11,919 nucleotides of DNA from Alphaproteobacteria bacterium. GTDB taxonomy: Bacteria > Pseudomonadota > Alphaproteobacteria > CAISOG01. The stretch covers positions 1 through 11,919 of the forward strand of contig VEQJ01000015.1 in assembly GCA_018883285.1 (NCBI GenBank), in the 5' to 3' direction. The notes beneath the pieces were generated by a model that searched no databases, was not told where the DNA came from, and worked only from the letters and a program-made list of their open reading frames with translations. Position numbers and translations under genes: made by a program. This document shows positions 5,884 through 11,919 of the stretch, piece by piece. Within the stretch, counting starts at the first letter, position 1. The number at the start of each line of letters is the position of its first letter.

Positions 5884-7101
5884 ATGAGCATTTTACATAC
5901 TGGCAGTCCATTGGCCGAAGTGACGGTGGCGGTGGACGATCTGAACCGATCGTTCGGTGAATTCAAACACCTAAACGATCGCCGCCTGAACGAGATTGAG
6001 CGTAAGGGATCGGCCGACGTGCTGACCGTTGAGGCGGTCGAACGGCTGAACGGCAAGCTGACCCAATATCAGGATCGGGTGGAGCAGTTGACCCTGAGTC
6101 GCAAACGCACCCCCGCTAGCCTTGAGCGTGGCAGCGTGATGGTGGATAGCGAGCACAAAACCGCTTTTTCCGGCTATCTGCGCAAGGGGGTTGAGCAATC
6201 CTTGCAGGCCTTTGAAAGCAAGGCGATGAGCACCCAAAGCGAAGCCGATGGGGGCTATAGCGTGCCCGCCCAACTGGCCGATTTTATGATTCACACCATT
6301 TTTGATACCAGCCCTATTCGGCAAGTCGCCAATGTGGTGAACATCGGCAATGATGCCTTTGAGGTGTTGGTCAGTGCCGCCGATACCGAGGCCAGCTGGG
6401 TCACTGAAGCGCAAGTGCGTAACGAGACCATGAGCCCAACCTTGAACAAAATCCGCATTCCGGTGCAGGAAATGTCGGCCGCCCCACGGGCATCACAACG
6501 GTTGTTGGATGATTCCAGTTTCAATATTGAGGAGTATTTGGCCGGTGAAATTGCCGACAAATTTGCCCGTTTGGAAAACACCGCCTTTGTGAACGGTTCA
6601 GGGGTTAATCAGCCGCGCGGCTTTTTGACCTATTCCAATGGGACAGCATGGGGTCAGATTGAGCAGGTCAAAACCGGCGTTAATGGCGCCTGGGCGGCTA
6701 GCGCCCCCGCCGATAGCCTGTTGGATCTGATGGCACGCCTGAAAAGCAGCTATCTGAATGAATCGGTATGGTTGATGAACCGCACCCTGTTGGCGGATAT
6801 TCGCAAGTTTAAGGACAGCACTGGCCAATATATTTGGCAACCAGGCCTGGGGGCTACCCCCACCAGCCTGCTGGGTTATCCCGTCTATTTGGCCGAAGAT
6901 ATGCCATCCAAGGCCACCGGCAACCTATCGGTTGCTTTTGGGAACTTTAAGCGTGGCTATATGGTGGTGGATCGTGTTGGTATCCGCCTGTTGCGGGATC
7001 CCTATAGCGCCAAGCCGTTTGTAATCTTCTACACCACCAAGCGCACCGGCGGGGATGTGGTGAATTTTGAGGCAATCAAACTGCTGCAATTCGCTGCCTA
7101 A
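5884..7101 (+). CDS. HK97-family major capsid protein
   Basis: The main shell protein, 405 residues. Residues ~15-75 are a charged heptad-type helix (NRSFGEFKHLNDRRLNEIERK and on), the coiled-coil delta/scaffold domain that the prohead protease removes. The mature capsid fold probably begins near residues 110-125, around S-K-A-M-S-T-Q-S-E-A-D-G-G-Y-S-V-P. Family landmarks are D-T-S-P-I-R-Q-V-A-N-V-V (141-152), ASWVTEAQVRNET (170-182), PVQEMSAAPRASQRLLDD, F-V-N-G-S-G-V-N-Q-P-R-G (235-246) and the C-terminal VDRVGIRLLRDPY...GGDVVNFEAIKLLQ. The length matches unprocessed HK97-type capsid proteins. The start is ATG 5884, 36 bases after the protease stop, with AAGGA at 5872-5876. A large hairpin follows the stop. 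Confidence 0.96.
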   Translation: MSILHTGSPLAEVTVAVDDLNRSFGEFKHLNDRRLNEIERKGSADVLTVEAVERLNGKLTQYQDRVEQLTLSRKRTPASLERGSVMVDSEHKTAFSGYLRKGVEQSLQAFESKAMSTQSEADGGYSVPAQLADFMIHTIFDTSPIRQVANVVNIGNDAFEVLVSAADTEASWVTEAQVRNETMSPTLNKIRIPVQEMSAAPRASQRLLDDSSFNIEEYLAGEIADKFARLENTAFVNGSGVNQPRGFLTYSNGTAWGQIEQVKTGVNGAWAASAPADSLLDLMARLKSSYLNESVWLMNRTLLADIRKFKDSTGQYIWQPGLGATPTSLLGYPVYLAEDMPSKATGNLSVAFGNFKRGYMVVDRVGIRLLRDPYSAKPFVIFYTTKRTGGDVVNFEAIKLLQFAA

Positions 7102-7109
7102 CCCCTGTG

Positions 7110-7163
7110 ATGGCCGTTGGTTATCCAATGGGAACCATACCCATCGAGATGATCAGCGGCCAT
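7110..7163 (+). promoter_or_regulatory. Long RNA stem-loop after the major capsid gene
   Basis: Bases 7110-7125 pair with 7148-7163 over 16 continuous positions: 13 Watson-Crick and 3 G-U (7117-7156, 7120-7153, 7122-7151). An inner 5-bp hairpin (7128-7132 with 7140-7144, loop of 7) caps it. G-U pairs form only in the + strand transcript, which suggests an RNA-level role. No T-run follows, so it is not a standard terminator. It may stabilise or be a processing point for the abundant capsid mRNA. Confidence 0.7.
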
Positions 7164-7201
7164 TGCTGTATTTGATCCATTTTTGAAAAAAGGAAACTCT
7201 G

Positions 7202-7651
7202 ATGAGAGATTTATTGAACAACATTGCGCCTGAATTGGCGTTGTTCCCCCAACTGACCACCGCAACCGTAACCGCGGTTCGAACCGATCGCCAGGGCTAT
7301 GACAGCGTTAGTCACCTGGCGCTGGTGGGTACAGGCGGCATAGCCTTTAGCGCCACCAACCGAATCGACCTGGTACTGTTGCATGGTAACGCCAGCGATG
7401 GTAGCGACCTGACCCCTGTTACCGACCCCAACCAGGTCATCCTGCGCGATGGGTTAATCCTGAACACCAGCACAGGGGTGTTTAAGGCGATTACCAGCAA
7501 TGCCAGTGACGAAAGAAAAGCCTATCGCATTGGCTATGTGGGCCCCAACCGCTTTAGCACGGTGCGGGCAGTCTTTGTTGGTACCCATGCCACCGGCACG
7601 ATTGTGTCATCGGTGGCGATTAAGGGGCACCCGATTGTTGCCCCATCCTAG
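7202..7651 (+). CDS. Small capsid-associated protein (possible decoration protein)
   Basis: A protein of 149 residues with beta-rich composition: G-Y-D-S-V-S-H-L-A-L-V-G-T-G-G-I-A-F-S-A-T-N-R-I-D-L in the first half and Y-R-I-G-Y-V-G-P-N-R-F, F-V-G-T-H-A-T-G and A-I-K-G-H-P in the second. From memory, this layout occurs in a family of uncharacterised proteins encoded just after the major capsid gene in alphaproteobacterial phages. Position and size suggest a capsid decoration, stabilising or head-completion protein; there is no catalytic motif. The start is ATG 7202 with AAGGA at 7190-7194. A hairpin covers its stop codon and a strong terminator follows 50 bases later, so this is the last gene of the head transcript. 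Confidence 0.7.
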   Translation: MRDLLNNIAPELALFPQLTTATVTAVRTDRQGYDSVSHLALVGTGGIAFSATNRIDLVLLHGNASDGSDLTPVTDPNQVILRDGLILNTSTGVFKAITSNASDERKAYRIGYVGPNRFSTVRAVFVGTHATGTIVSSVAIKGHPIVAPS

Positions 7652-7678
7652 AGCATTTTTCTTAACGAAAACGCTCTA
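7649..7678. repeat. Inverted repeat spanning the stop codon, possible dispersed palindrome
   Basis: Arms 7649-7659 and 7668-7678 pair over 11 positions with one A-C mismatch at 7655/7672, which becomes a G-T pair on the opposite strand. The left arm includes the TAG stop of the upstream gene. The sequence style (TAGAGC-A-TTTT and its partner) is like short palindromes I recall as frequent in alphaproteobacterial intergenic regions. It could be part of a two-hairpin transcript end. Confidence 0.55.
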
Positions 7679-7701
7679 ATAAAGCTGGTTTGGCATTGAT
7701 G

Positions 7702-7738
7702 GGGGGTGGGCAGAGCGATCTGGCCGCCCCCTTTTTTT
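7702..7738 (+). terminator. Strong intrinsic terminator at the end of the head genes
   Basis: Arms 7702-7714 and 7719-7731 pair over 13 positions with one G-G mismatch and one G-U pair, around a GCGA tetraloop of the stable GNRA type. Seven Ts follow (7732-7738). It lies between the capsid-associated gene and the connector gene, and the connector's Shine-Dalgarno (7741-7745) starts two bases after the T-run. Downstream genes therefore need read-through, antitermination or an unseen promoter. Confidence 0.85.
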
Positions 7739-7755
7739 ATAAGGATAAAAAAATC

Positions 7756-8388
7756 GTGACACAAGGACTGATGTTGCTGACCCCCCCCGCGGTCGAGCCG
7801 GTGGGGTTGAATGAGGCAAAAGCCTATTTGGGCGTGTTGGATTCGGCCGAAGACAGCCTTATCAGCAATCTGATTACCGCCGCCCGCCAAGCGGTGGAGC
7901 AGTATTGTGGACGGGTGTTGATTAGCCAAAGCTGGCGATTAACCCTGGACACTTGGCCGCAAGAGACCATCGTCCATGGCGGGTTGCGGGACAATGTTGG
8001 GCTGTTGGCCGCTGTTGGTGCGGTTGGTGGCCTGGTTGAGATTCAATTGCCCAAGCCGCCGTTGCAGGCCGTGTTGGCCATCAGGGTTTACAGCGCGGCA
8101 GGGCTGGCGGCGACCATTCCCGCCAGCAATTTTGTGGTGGATGGGGCGGCGACGCCTGGGCGTGTGGTGATGACCAGCGGTGCCAGCTTGCCCGTTATTG
8201 GGCAGAGCGCACGCGGCCTGGAAATTGACTTTACCGCCGGCTATGGCGCAACCGCCAATGACGTGCCCGCCGTGCTGCGGCAGGCGGTGCTGCAGGCGGT
8301 GAAGGCCTTGTACGGCCGTGATGGCGATCAGTCGCTGGCAGCCGCCCTGCGGGTGGCCAGTTTCTTTAAGGTAAAACGGGTAGCGTGA
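7756..8388 (+). CDS. Head-tail connector protein (phiE125 gp8 / HK97 gp6-like)
   Basis: A 210-residue protein. The N-terminus has the family pattern: P-V-G-L-N-E-A-K-A-Y-L-G-V (15-27), then D-S-L-I-S-N-L-I-T-A-A-R-Q-A-V-E-Q-Y-C-G-R (33-53), then L-I-S-Q-S-W-R-L-T-L-D-T-W-P (55-68). This is the signature of adaptor proteins that dock under the portal and join the head to the tail; the same family occurs as the connector in RcGTA-type clusters. The C-terminal half is beta-rich, with I-D-F-T-A-G-Y-G followed by a helix (VLRQAVLQAVKALYGRDGD). The start is GTG 7756 with AAGGA at 7741-7745; ATG 7771 is an alternative with a closer AAGGA. The TTG at 7690 is rejected because translation would run through the terminator hairpin. 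Its stop overlaps the next gene's ATG by one base. Confidence 0.85.
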   Translation: MTQGLMLLTPPAVEPVGLNEAKAYLGVLDSAEDSLISNLITAARQAVEQYCGRVLISQSWRLTLDTWPQETIVHGGLRDNVGLLAAVGAVGGLVEIQLPKPPLQAVLAIRVYSAAGLAATIPASNFVVDGAATPGRVVMTSGASLPVIGQSARGLEIDFTAGYGATANDVPAVLRQAVLQAVKALYGRDGDQSLAAALRVASFFKVKRVA

Positions 8389-8906
8389 TGAGCGATACGA
8401 TTTTGACATTGGCGATGGCCGGCTTCCCGCCCTTTCACCTGAACCAGGTTGAGCAAGAGTTGCGGCCTGTTGTGCAGGAAAGCGTGCGGCGTTCGGTTAA
8501 CGGCAGTCTGCAAGATACCAGTTGGAACGGTTGGCAAAAGTTTGACAGCGTTATCACGGGAAATGGCGCTTTGCCGCCCGCCTTTGGTGGGTTGTGGCCA
8601 GGCATGACGGTGGTGGTTGGATGCATCCTGCCGCTGACCGAACAGCTGAGTGGCAGCACCAGCAAAACCCTGGCCAAAGTGCCCGTCGCGGGCAGTTTGT
8701 ATGCGGTTGATAGCAACGGCAGTGCAATCGGGATTAGCAGCCTGGTCGGTCAAGTGCTGACCCTGAACAGTTTCAGCGGCACCGCCACCATCATCTATCG
8801 CCCCAGCCTTACCATGCGGGTGGTTGATTGGCGGCTGATGGCCAAGGAAGCCGCGCGCGGGCAACGCCCCCAAGCCAATTGGCGCTTAGAATTATCGGAA
8901 ATTTAG
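8388..8906 (+). CDS. Unrecognised 172-residue phage protein
   Basis: I do not recognise this protein. It begins at ATG 8388, sharing one base with the connector stop (TGATG), so translation is probably coupled; GTG 8385 is an alternative. The N-terminus (to ~40) reads as a helix with conserved-looking charged residues (HLNQVEQELRPVVQESVRRSV). The rest is beta-like: W-N-G-W-Q-K-F-D-S-V-I-T, then P-P-A-F-G-G-L-W-P-G-M-T-V-V-V-G-C, then a Trp-containing end (VVDWRLMAKEA...WRLELSEI). No signal peptide or membrane segment is seen. Position between a head-tail connector and a large, probably structural, protein suggests a tail or baseplate component. The following gene starts at its stop codon, so the three genes form one translational unit. 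Confidence 0.7.
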   Translation: MSDTILTLAMAGFPPFHLNQVEQELRPVVQESVRRSVNGSLQDTSWNGWQKFDSVITGNGALPPAFGGLWPGMTVVVGCILPLTEQLSGSTSKTLAKVPVAGSLYAVDSNGSAIGISSLVGQVLTLNSFSGTATIIYRPSLTMRVVDWRLMAKEAARGQRPQANWRLELSEI

Positions 8907-8908
8907 TG

Positions 8909-10828
8909 ATGTTGTATTTTGCCTGGGTCAATGCCAATGAGCTGTGGAATGCGGCCATTCATGCGCGGGAAGATGCCCAACTGTTGCGCGTGGATTTGCA
9001 GCAGCAGGAGGGGCAGGCCGCCGAGCTGAAACTGCTGATCAACAATCCTGGCCAAGGGTTGTTGGCGCCTGGTCGCAAAACCCGCGCCTTTTTAAGCTAT
9101 CAAGCCGCGGGGCAAGCGGCGGTGCAGCTGTTGTTTGCGGGGCAAGTGGTGGGGGTAGCGATGCTGGCAGGGGATCGGTTGGCCACGGTAACGCTGACCG
9201 CGCTGCCCAATCAGTCGGTACAGCTGTTGCAACAGTTGCACAACAGCCTAAAGGTTGCGCCCTATTGGGACGATTTGTTTGTGATCCCCAGCCGACGTGA
9301 GGATCCCGCCCAGGGGTTGTTGGCACGCGAAGCGGTGTATTATTGGGACAAGATTCAGGGCACGGTTGCCCTGAGCGGGCTGTTTGCCGGATCACAAAGC
9401 CTGACGCTGAGTGGGCAGTTTTTTCAGGATAGCCTAAAGCTGGAGATAATCAGCCCGCCGTTAAGCGCGGTCAAGATGACCGTGGTGGCGGAATGGGTGC
9501 AGCGCGCCAATGGGATTGCCAACATTACCAAACGGGTGGAGCGTGCCTTTCCAGGGCAGCTGGTCAACAGCCTGAGCGGGGCGGATTTGGCGGCACGTTG
9601 GCCCGCCGCATCAAAACTGATCAATGGTCAATCGGGGTATCAGGTTGAGGAAGCCAGCCTGATCGAATACACCCCGCCCGCCAACAGCTATCCAACCGTC
9701 AGCGTGCCCGTGCAAGTGGCGGTCGATGAGTACCCCTATCCCCTGGGGGTCAGCAATCCCGGTGGCGATAGCCGCGAGGTGTTTGTAAAGCGTTGGTGGT
9801 TTAAGGCGAAACTGGCGCTGCGTTGGCGCTATCGCCAGCATCGGCGTGAGGAATTAAGCTTTAGCCTGGTGCATGGGGTGCAGAGCCTGGTGCCCAATGG
9901 TGGGCAGGTTGAGGAGATGACCGTCATCCTGCAAGAAGTGTTGTTGGATACCGTGACCCCGCTGTGGCAGGCGGGTCAGGGCTATAGCGTTGGCCAAAAG
10001 GTGCGGCATGGGGAGTTTGTTTATCAATGCCTGTTGGCGCATACCGCCGATGCCAGCTTTGGCAATGACCAAGCCGCCAACCGTTGGCAGCAATTGGCTG
10101 TTGATGGTAGCGCGCTGGGGGCGGGGTGGCGTGCCAGCTTTTTTAGCACCAATCGTGGCCGTCAGGCGGTGCATCATGCGATCGAGCGGGCACGGGTAAC
10201 CCTGGCAAAATCGGCGCGGGCGGTGCGGGTGACGGTAAGGGCGGCCTGGTCAGAATTGCAGGCGGTTACCTTGGATCACAGTGTCACCATCAGTGATGCC
10301 CGCCTGCCCGGTGGCAGCGTGACGGGCAAGGTGGTAGCGCTTAGGTTCTACAGCGACGGGGACAACGGCGAACGATGGGCAGAAGTGACGATAGCCTGCA
10401 GTGTTGGTACGGGGGCGGCCGCTGGCCAGCCTGCATCCGGTGTGGGCAGCTATGTGGCCGATCCCTATGTCGATGCAGGCTATCAACCCAGCCCTGGTCG
10501 GCAGGAGGTTACGGTCGGCGGGGTGGTGTATGATGATTTTTCAGACCAAATTGCCCCCAGTGGCCTGCTGTATCCAACCGATCTGAGTGCCATTGATTTG
10601 GTGCGAAAGGTCACGTTAGTCAATGGACCCGATGATCAAAATGCCTATTTGCTGGCCAATCAGTTTCCCGAACGCCGCAACCTGACGGCCTTGGTGAATG
10701 AGAAGAAGACGACGGTTCAGTTGGAACTGATGGATCTGACCGCTGATGACAAATTGCGGCAGGTGATTGCGGTTACCATTCCCAGCGGATGGGCCAGCCC
10801 ACGGCAGATTGATTTGGAATCGGCGTAG
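8909..10828 (+). CDS. Large probable structural (tail/baseplate) protein with a chitin-binding-like module
   Basis: A 639-residue protein without a clear full-length family. The N-terminal ~100 residues (N-E-L-W-N-A-A-I-H-A-R-E-D-A-Q-L-L-R-V-D-L, then E-G-Q-A-A-E-L-K-L-L-I-N-N-P) resemble the opening beta-strands of phage baseplate hub proteins, a weak similarity. Residues ~353-396 match the small carbohydrate-binding pattern CBM5/12: W-x5-Y-x-V-G-Q-K-V, then F-V-Y-Q-C, then H, then N-R-W. The rest is beta-rich. Such modules occur in phage tail proteins and may bind surface glycans or act as a rigid insert. The start is ATG 8909 (GTG 8906 overlaps the previous TAG and is an alternative); upstream in-frame starts would overlap the previous gene by up to 79 bases. 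Two hairpins follow its stop. Hub identity is uncertain; the coding call is firm. Confidence 0.8.
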   Translation: MLYFAWVNANELWNAAIHAREDAQLLRVDLQQQEGQAAELKLLINNPGQGLLAPGRKTRAFLSYQAAGQAAVQLLFAGQVVGVAMLAGDRLATVTLTALPNQSVQLLQQLHNSLKVAPYWDDLFVIPSRREDPAQGLLAREAVYYWDKIQGTVALSGLFAGSQSLTLSGQFFQDSLKLEIISPPLSAVKMTVVAEWVQRANGIANITKRVERAFPGQLVNSLSGADLAARWPAASKLINGQSGYQVEEASLIEYTPPANSYPTVSVPVQVAVDEYPYPLGVSNPGGDSREVFVKRWWFKAKLALRWRYRQHRREELSFSLVHGVQSLVPNGGQVEEMTVILQEVLLDTVTPLWQAGQGYSVGQKVRHGEFVYQCLLAHTADASFGNDQAANRWQQLAVDGSALGAGWRASFFSTNRGRQAVHHAIERARVTLAKSARAVRVTVRAAWSELQAVTLDHSVTISDARLPGGSVTGKVVALRFYSDGDNGERWAEVTIACSVGTGAAAGQPASGVGSYVADPYVDAGYQPSPGRQEVTVGGVVYDDFSDQIAPSGLLYPTDLSAIDLVRKVTLVNGPDDQNAYLLANQFPERRNLTALVNEKKTTVQLELMDLTADDKLRQVIAVTIPSGWASPRQIDLESA

Positions 10829-10829
10829 G

Positions 10830-10854
10830 CGCCCGTTATCGGGGGATAAGGGCG
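10830..10854 (+). repeat. Hairpin directly after the 639-residue gene
   Basis: CGCCC (10830-10834) and TTATC (10836-10840), with one bulged G, pair with GATAA-GGGCG (10845-10854) around a 4-G loop. No T-run follows immediately. With the next hairpin it forms a tandem structure at the transcript end. Confidence 0.5.
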
Positions 10855-10866
10855 GCAAGTTTTCAC

Positions 10867-10904
10867 AAAAGGGGCGTTTCGGCTGCGGCGGAAGTGCCCT
10901 TTTT
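10867..10904 (+). terminator. Terminator-like hairpin before the last gene
   Basis: Arms 10867-10880 and 10891-10903 form a stem of about 13 pairs with one bulged G and two G-U pairs. It begins with an A-run and ends in five Ts (10900-10904), then C and three more Ts. This is a typical bacterial intrinsic terminator, possibly bidirectional because of the flanking A-run. It separates the 639-residue gene from the next one. Confidence 0.65.
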
Positions 10905-10927
10905 CTTTGACATGAGGAATGGAAGTA

Positions 10928-11919
10928 ATGGCGACGGTTCATCCGACATTGATCACCCAAACGCTGGCAGGTCATCAAGAGGCCGCCACCCGTGGGGAGA
11001 ATCCCGATCGAGCTTGGTTGGATTTGGCGGCCGAACAGGGCAGTGATGCGGTGACCATCGTTGACCCCTATGCGGCGGCCAACCTGCCCGCTGAATTGCG
11101 GTTGCGGGCAAGCCTGGTTCCCGTGCTGGTGGCAGCAACCAACAATGCCCAGGCACAGTTGTTGGCGATCGGCGCACCCAGCAACCCGCCCGCGATTAAT
11201 CTGTATCAAAACACGGGTCGATTCGGTGGGGCGGGCATGGTCAATGACGAGGCCTTTTATGCCCAGGAACGGTTGCGCACCATCAGCGCGTTAAAGCTGG
11301 TCTATAACAATGTGTTTGGCTGGAAAGCCCTGGGCGGTAGCCAGCTGTTCAGCGGATCGGGGACGGTGATTAATGGTTACCCCCTGCAATTGGGTGGTGG
11401 CAATCTGATTTACCAAAAGCCCTTTGCGGTGCAGGCCAGCGGCAGTTTAACCACCCTTAGCCTGTATTACAGCTTTAACAGCGGGCTAAATTACTATGCG
11501 CCGCAAAATGATACGGCTTTTGCCAGCACGCCCGCCGCCAAATTGGTGTCGCCCCTGGATACAGCCTATAGCGGGGCGCCCAGCAGTTGGCAGGCGATAA
11601 GATTAAGCAGTGGCAGCGAGGTGTTGACGTCGGTGATGCCCACCAACATTGTCAACCGCCAATTCTATCGCGCCTATGGCGGGGACTATCTGGTCGGTTT
11701 AACCGCCGACAAGATTCGCCAGAAATGCTTTCACATCAGTGCCCTGGCCTGGAGCGATGGCGGCAGCGGGGATTATGAGTGGAACAGCATGATGTTTCAG
11801 GTCAGCGCCCCATCCTGGGGATTGGGTGGGTTTCGTACCCGCATCGGTGCCCCCAGCGATTTGTTGAAATATGAGGAGGTTTTGGCTATTGGCAGCCATC
11901 TTAGCCCCACGGATTACAG
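10928..11919 (+). CDS. Unrecognised probable phage structural protein (3' end outside window)
   Basis: The frame is open from ATG 10928 to the window end, 330 codons without a stop. Ribosome binding sites GAGGA (10914-10918) and GGAAG (10921-10925) precede the start. I do not recognise the family. The first ~75 residues are mixed (D-R-A-W-L-D-L-A-A-E-Q-G-S-D-A-V-T-I-V-D-P-Y). The rest is rich in Gly, Ser, Asn, Tyr and short beta-strand patterns (SLTTLSLYYSFNSGLNYYAP, F-Y-R-A-Y-G-G-D-Y-L-V-G-L), as in phage fibre, baseplate or receptor-binding proteins. There is no signal peptide or membrane segment. Position after the 639-residue protein supports a virion role, but this is inference. It begins after a terminator, so it may have its own promoter or depend on antitermination. 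Confidence 0.75.
   Translation, partial: MATVHPTLITQTLAGHQEAATRGENPDRAWLDLAAEQGSDAVTIVDPYAAANLPAELRLRASLVPVLVAATNNAQAQLLAIGAPSNPPAINLYQNTGRFGGAGMVNDEAFYAQERLRTISALKLVYNNVFGWKALGGSQLFSGSGTVINGYPLQLGGGNLIYQKPFAVQASGSLTTLSLYYSFNSGLNYYAPQNDTAFASTPAAKLVSPLDTAYSGAPSSWQAIRLSSGSEVLTSVMPTNIVNRQFYRAYGGDYLVGLTADKIRQKCFHISALAWSDGGSGDYEWNSMMFQVSAPSWGLGGFRTRIGAPSDLLKYEEVLAIGSHLSPTDY

Noticed and set aside
7738..7743. TATAAG as a -10 promoter box for the connector gene
   Set aside because: No -35-like element lies 15-19 bases upstream; that region is the terminator stem. The bases are better explained as the T-run end plus Shine-Dalgarno.
10616..11209. 197-codon - strand open frame across the last terminator
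   Set aside because: It runs through a terminator hairpin and is antisense to two better supported genes. The composition is that of a shadow frame.
1053..11919. The whole cluster as a true gene transfer agent
   Set aside because: Terminase, portal, protease, capsid and connector are of the shared HK97/RcGTA type, but the genes after the connector do not match the GTA order and no GTA-specific gene is recognised. A prophage is the safer description.

Overview
The window looks like the chromosome of an alphaproteobacterium carrying a prophage (or gene-transfer-agent-like) head gene cluster. The clearest host marker is the 3' end of ftsZ at the left edge, which ends in the conserved FtsZ C-terminal peptide (DLEIPAFLRRQ). 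It is followed five bases later by a diacylglycerol kinase gene (dgkA). No tRNA, integrase, CRISPR array or IS element is visible. All supported genes are on the + strand.

Layout: (1) 3-907, host genes ftsZ (3' end) and dgkA. (2) 908-1052, an intergenic stretch with a small inverted repeat and a possible promoter. (3) 1053-2757, a probable small terminase gene overlapping the large terminase gene. (4) 2759-4973, an HK97-type portal gene whose 3' end has been replaced by a linker plus a colicin-E5-like RNase toxin domain. A small probable immunity gene follows, then an orphaned copy of the portal's original 3' end. (5) 5098-7651, prohead protease, HK97 major capsid protein and a small capsid-associated protein, ending in a strong intrinsic terminator at 7702-7738. 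(6) 7756-10828, a phiE125 gp8/HK97 gp6-like head-tail connector, an unrecognised 172-aa protein and an unrecognised 639-aa protein with a chitin-binding-like module, linked by stop/start contacts and closed by a second terminator-like hairpin. (7) 10928-end, the 5' part of another unrecognised, probably structural, gene.

The most interesting element is the portal-toxin-immunity insertion. A perfect 31-bp direct repeat (3952-3982 and 4895-4925) lies in the portal's C-terminal coding region and flanks the linker, toxin and immunity gene. The second copy continues in frame into a short tail ending at a stop codon, exactly what a displaced native portal C-terminus would look like. The toxin-immunity part is clearly more AT-rich than the phage genes on either side. 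This resembles the toxin-tip swapping and orphan modules of CdiA/Rhs systems and the MuF toxins of temperate phages, but here the carrier is the portal protein, whose C-terminus normally faces the capsid interior.

A second notable element is a 16-bp RNA stem with three G-U pairs in the 100-base gap after the major capsid gene. The genes after the connector include no recognisable tail tube, tape-measure or tail terminator, so the tail type of this element is unclear from this window.
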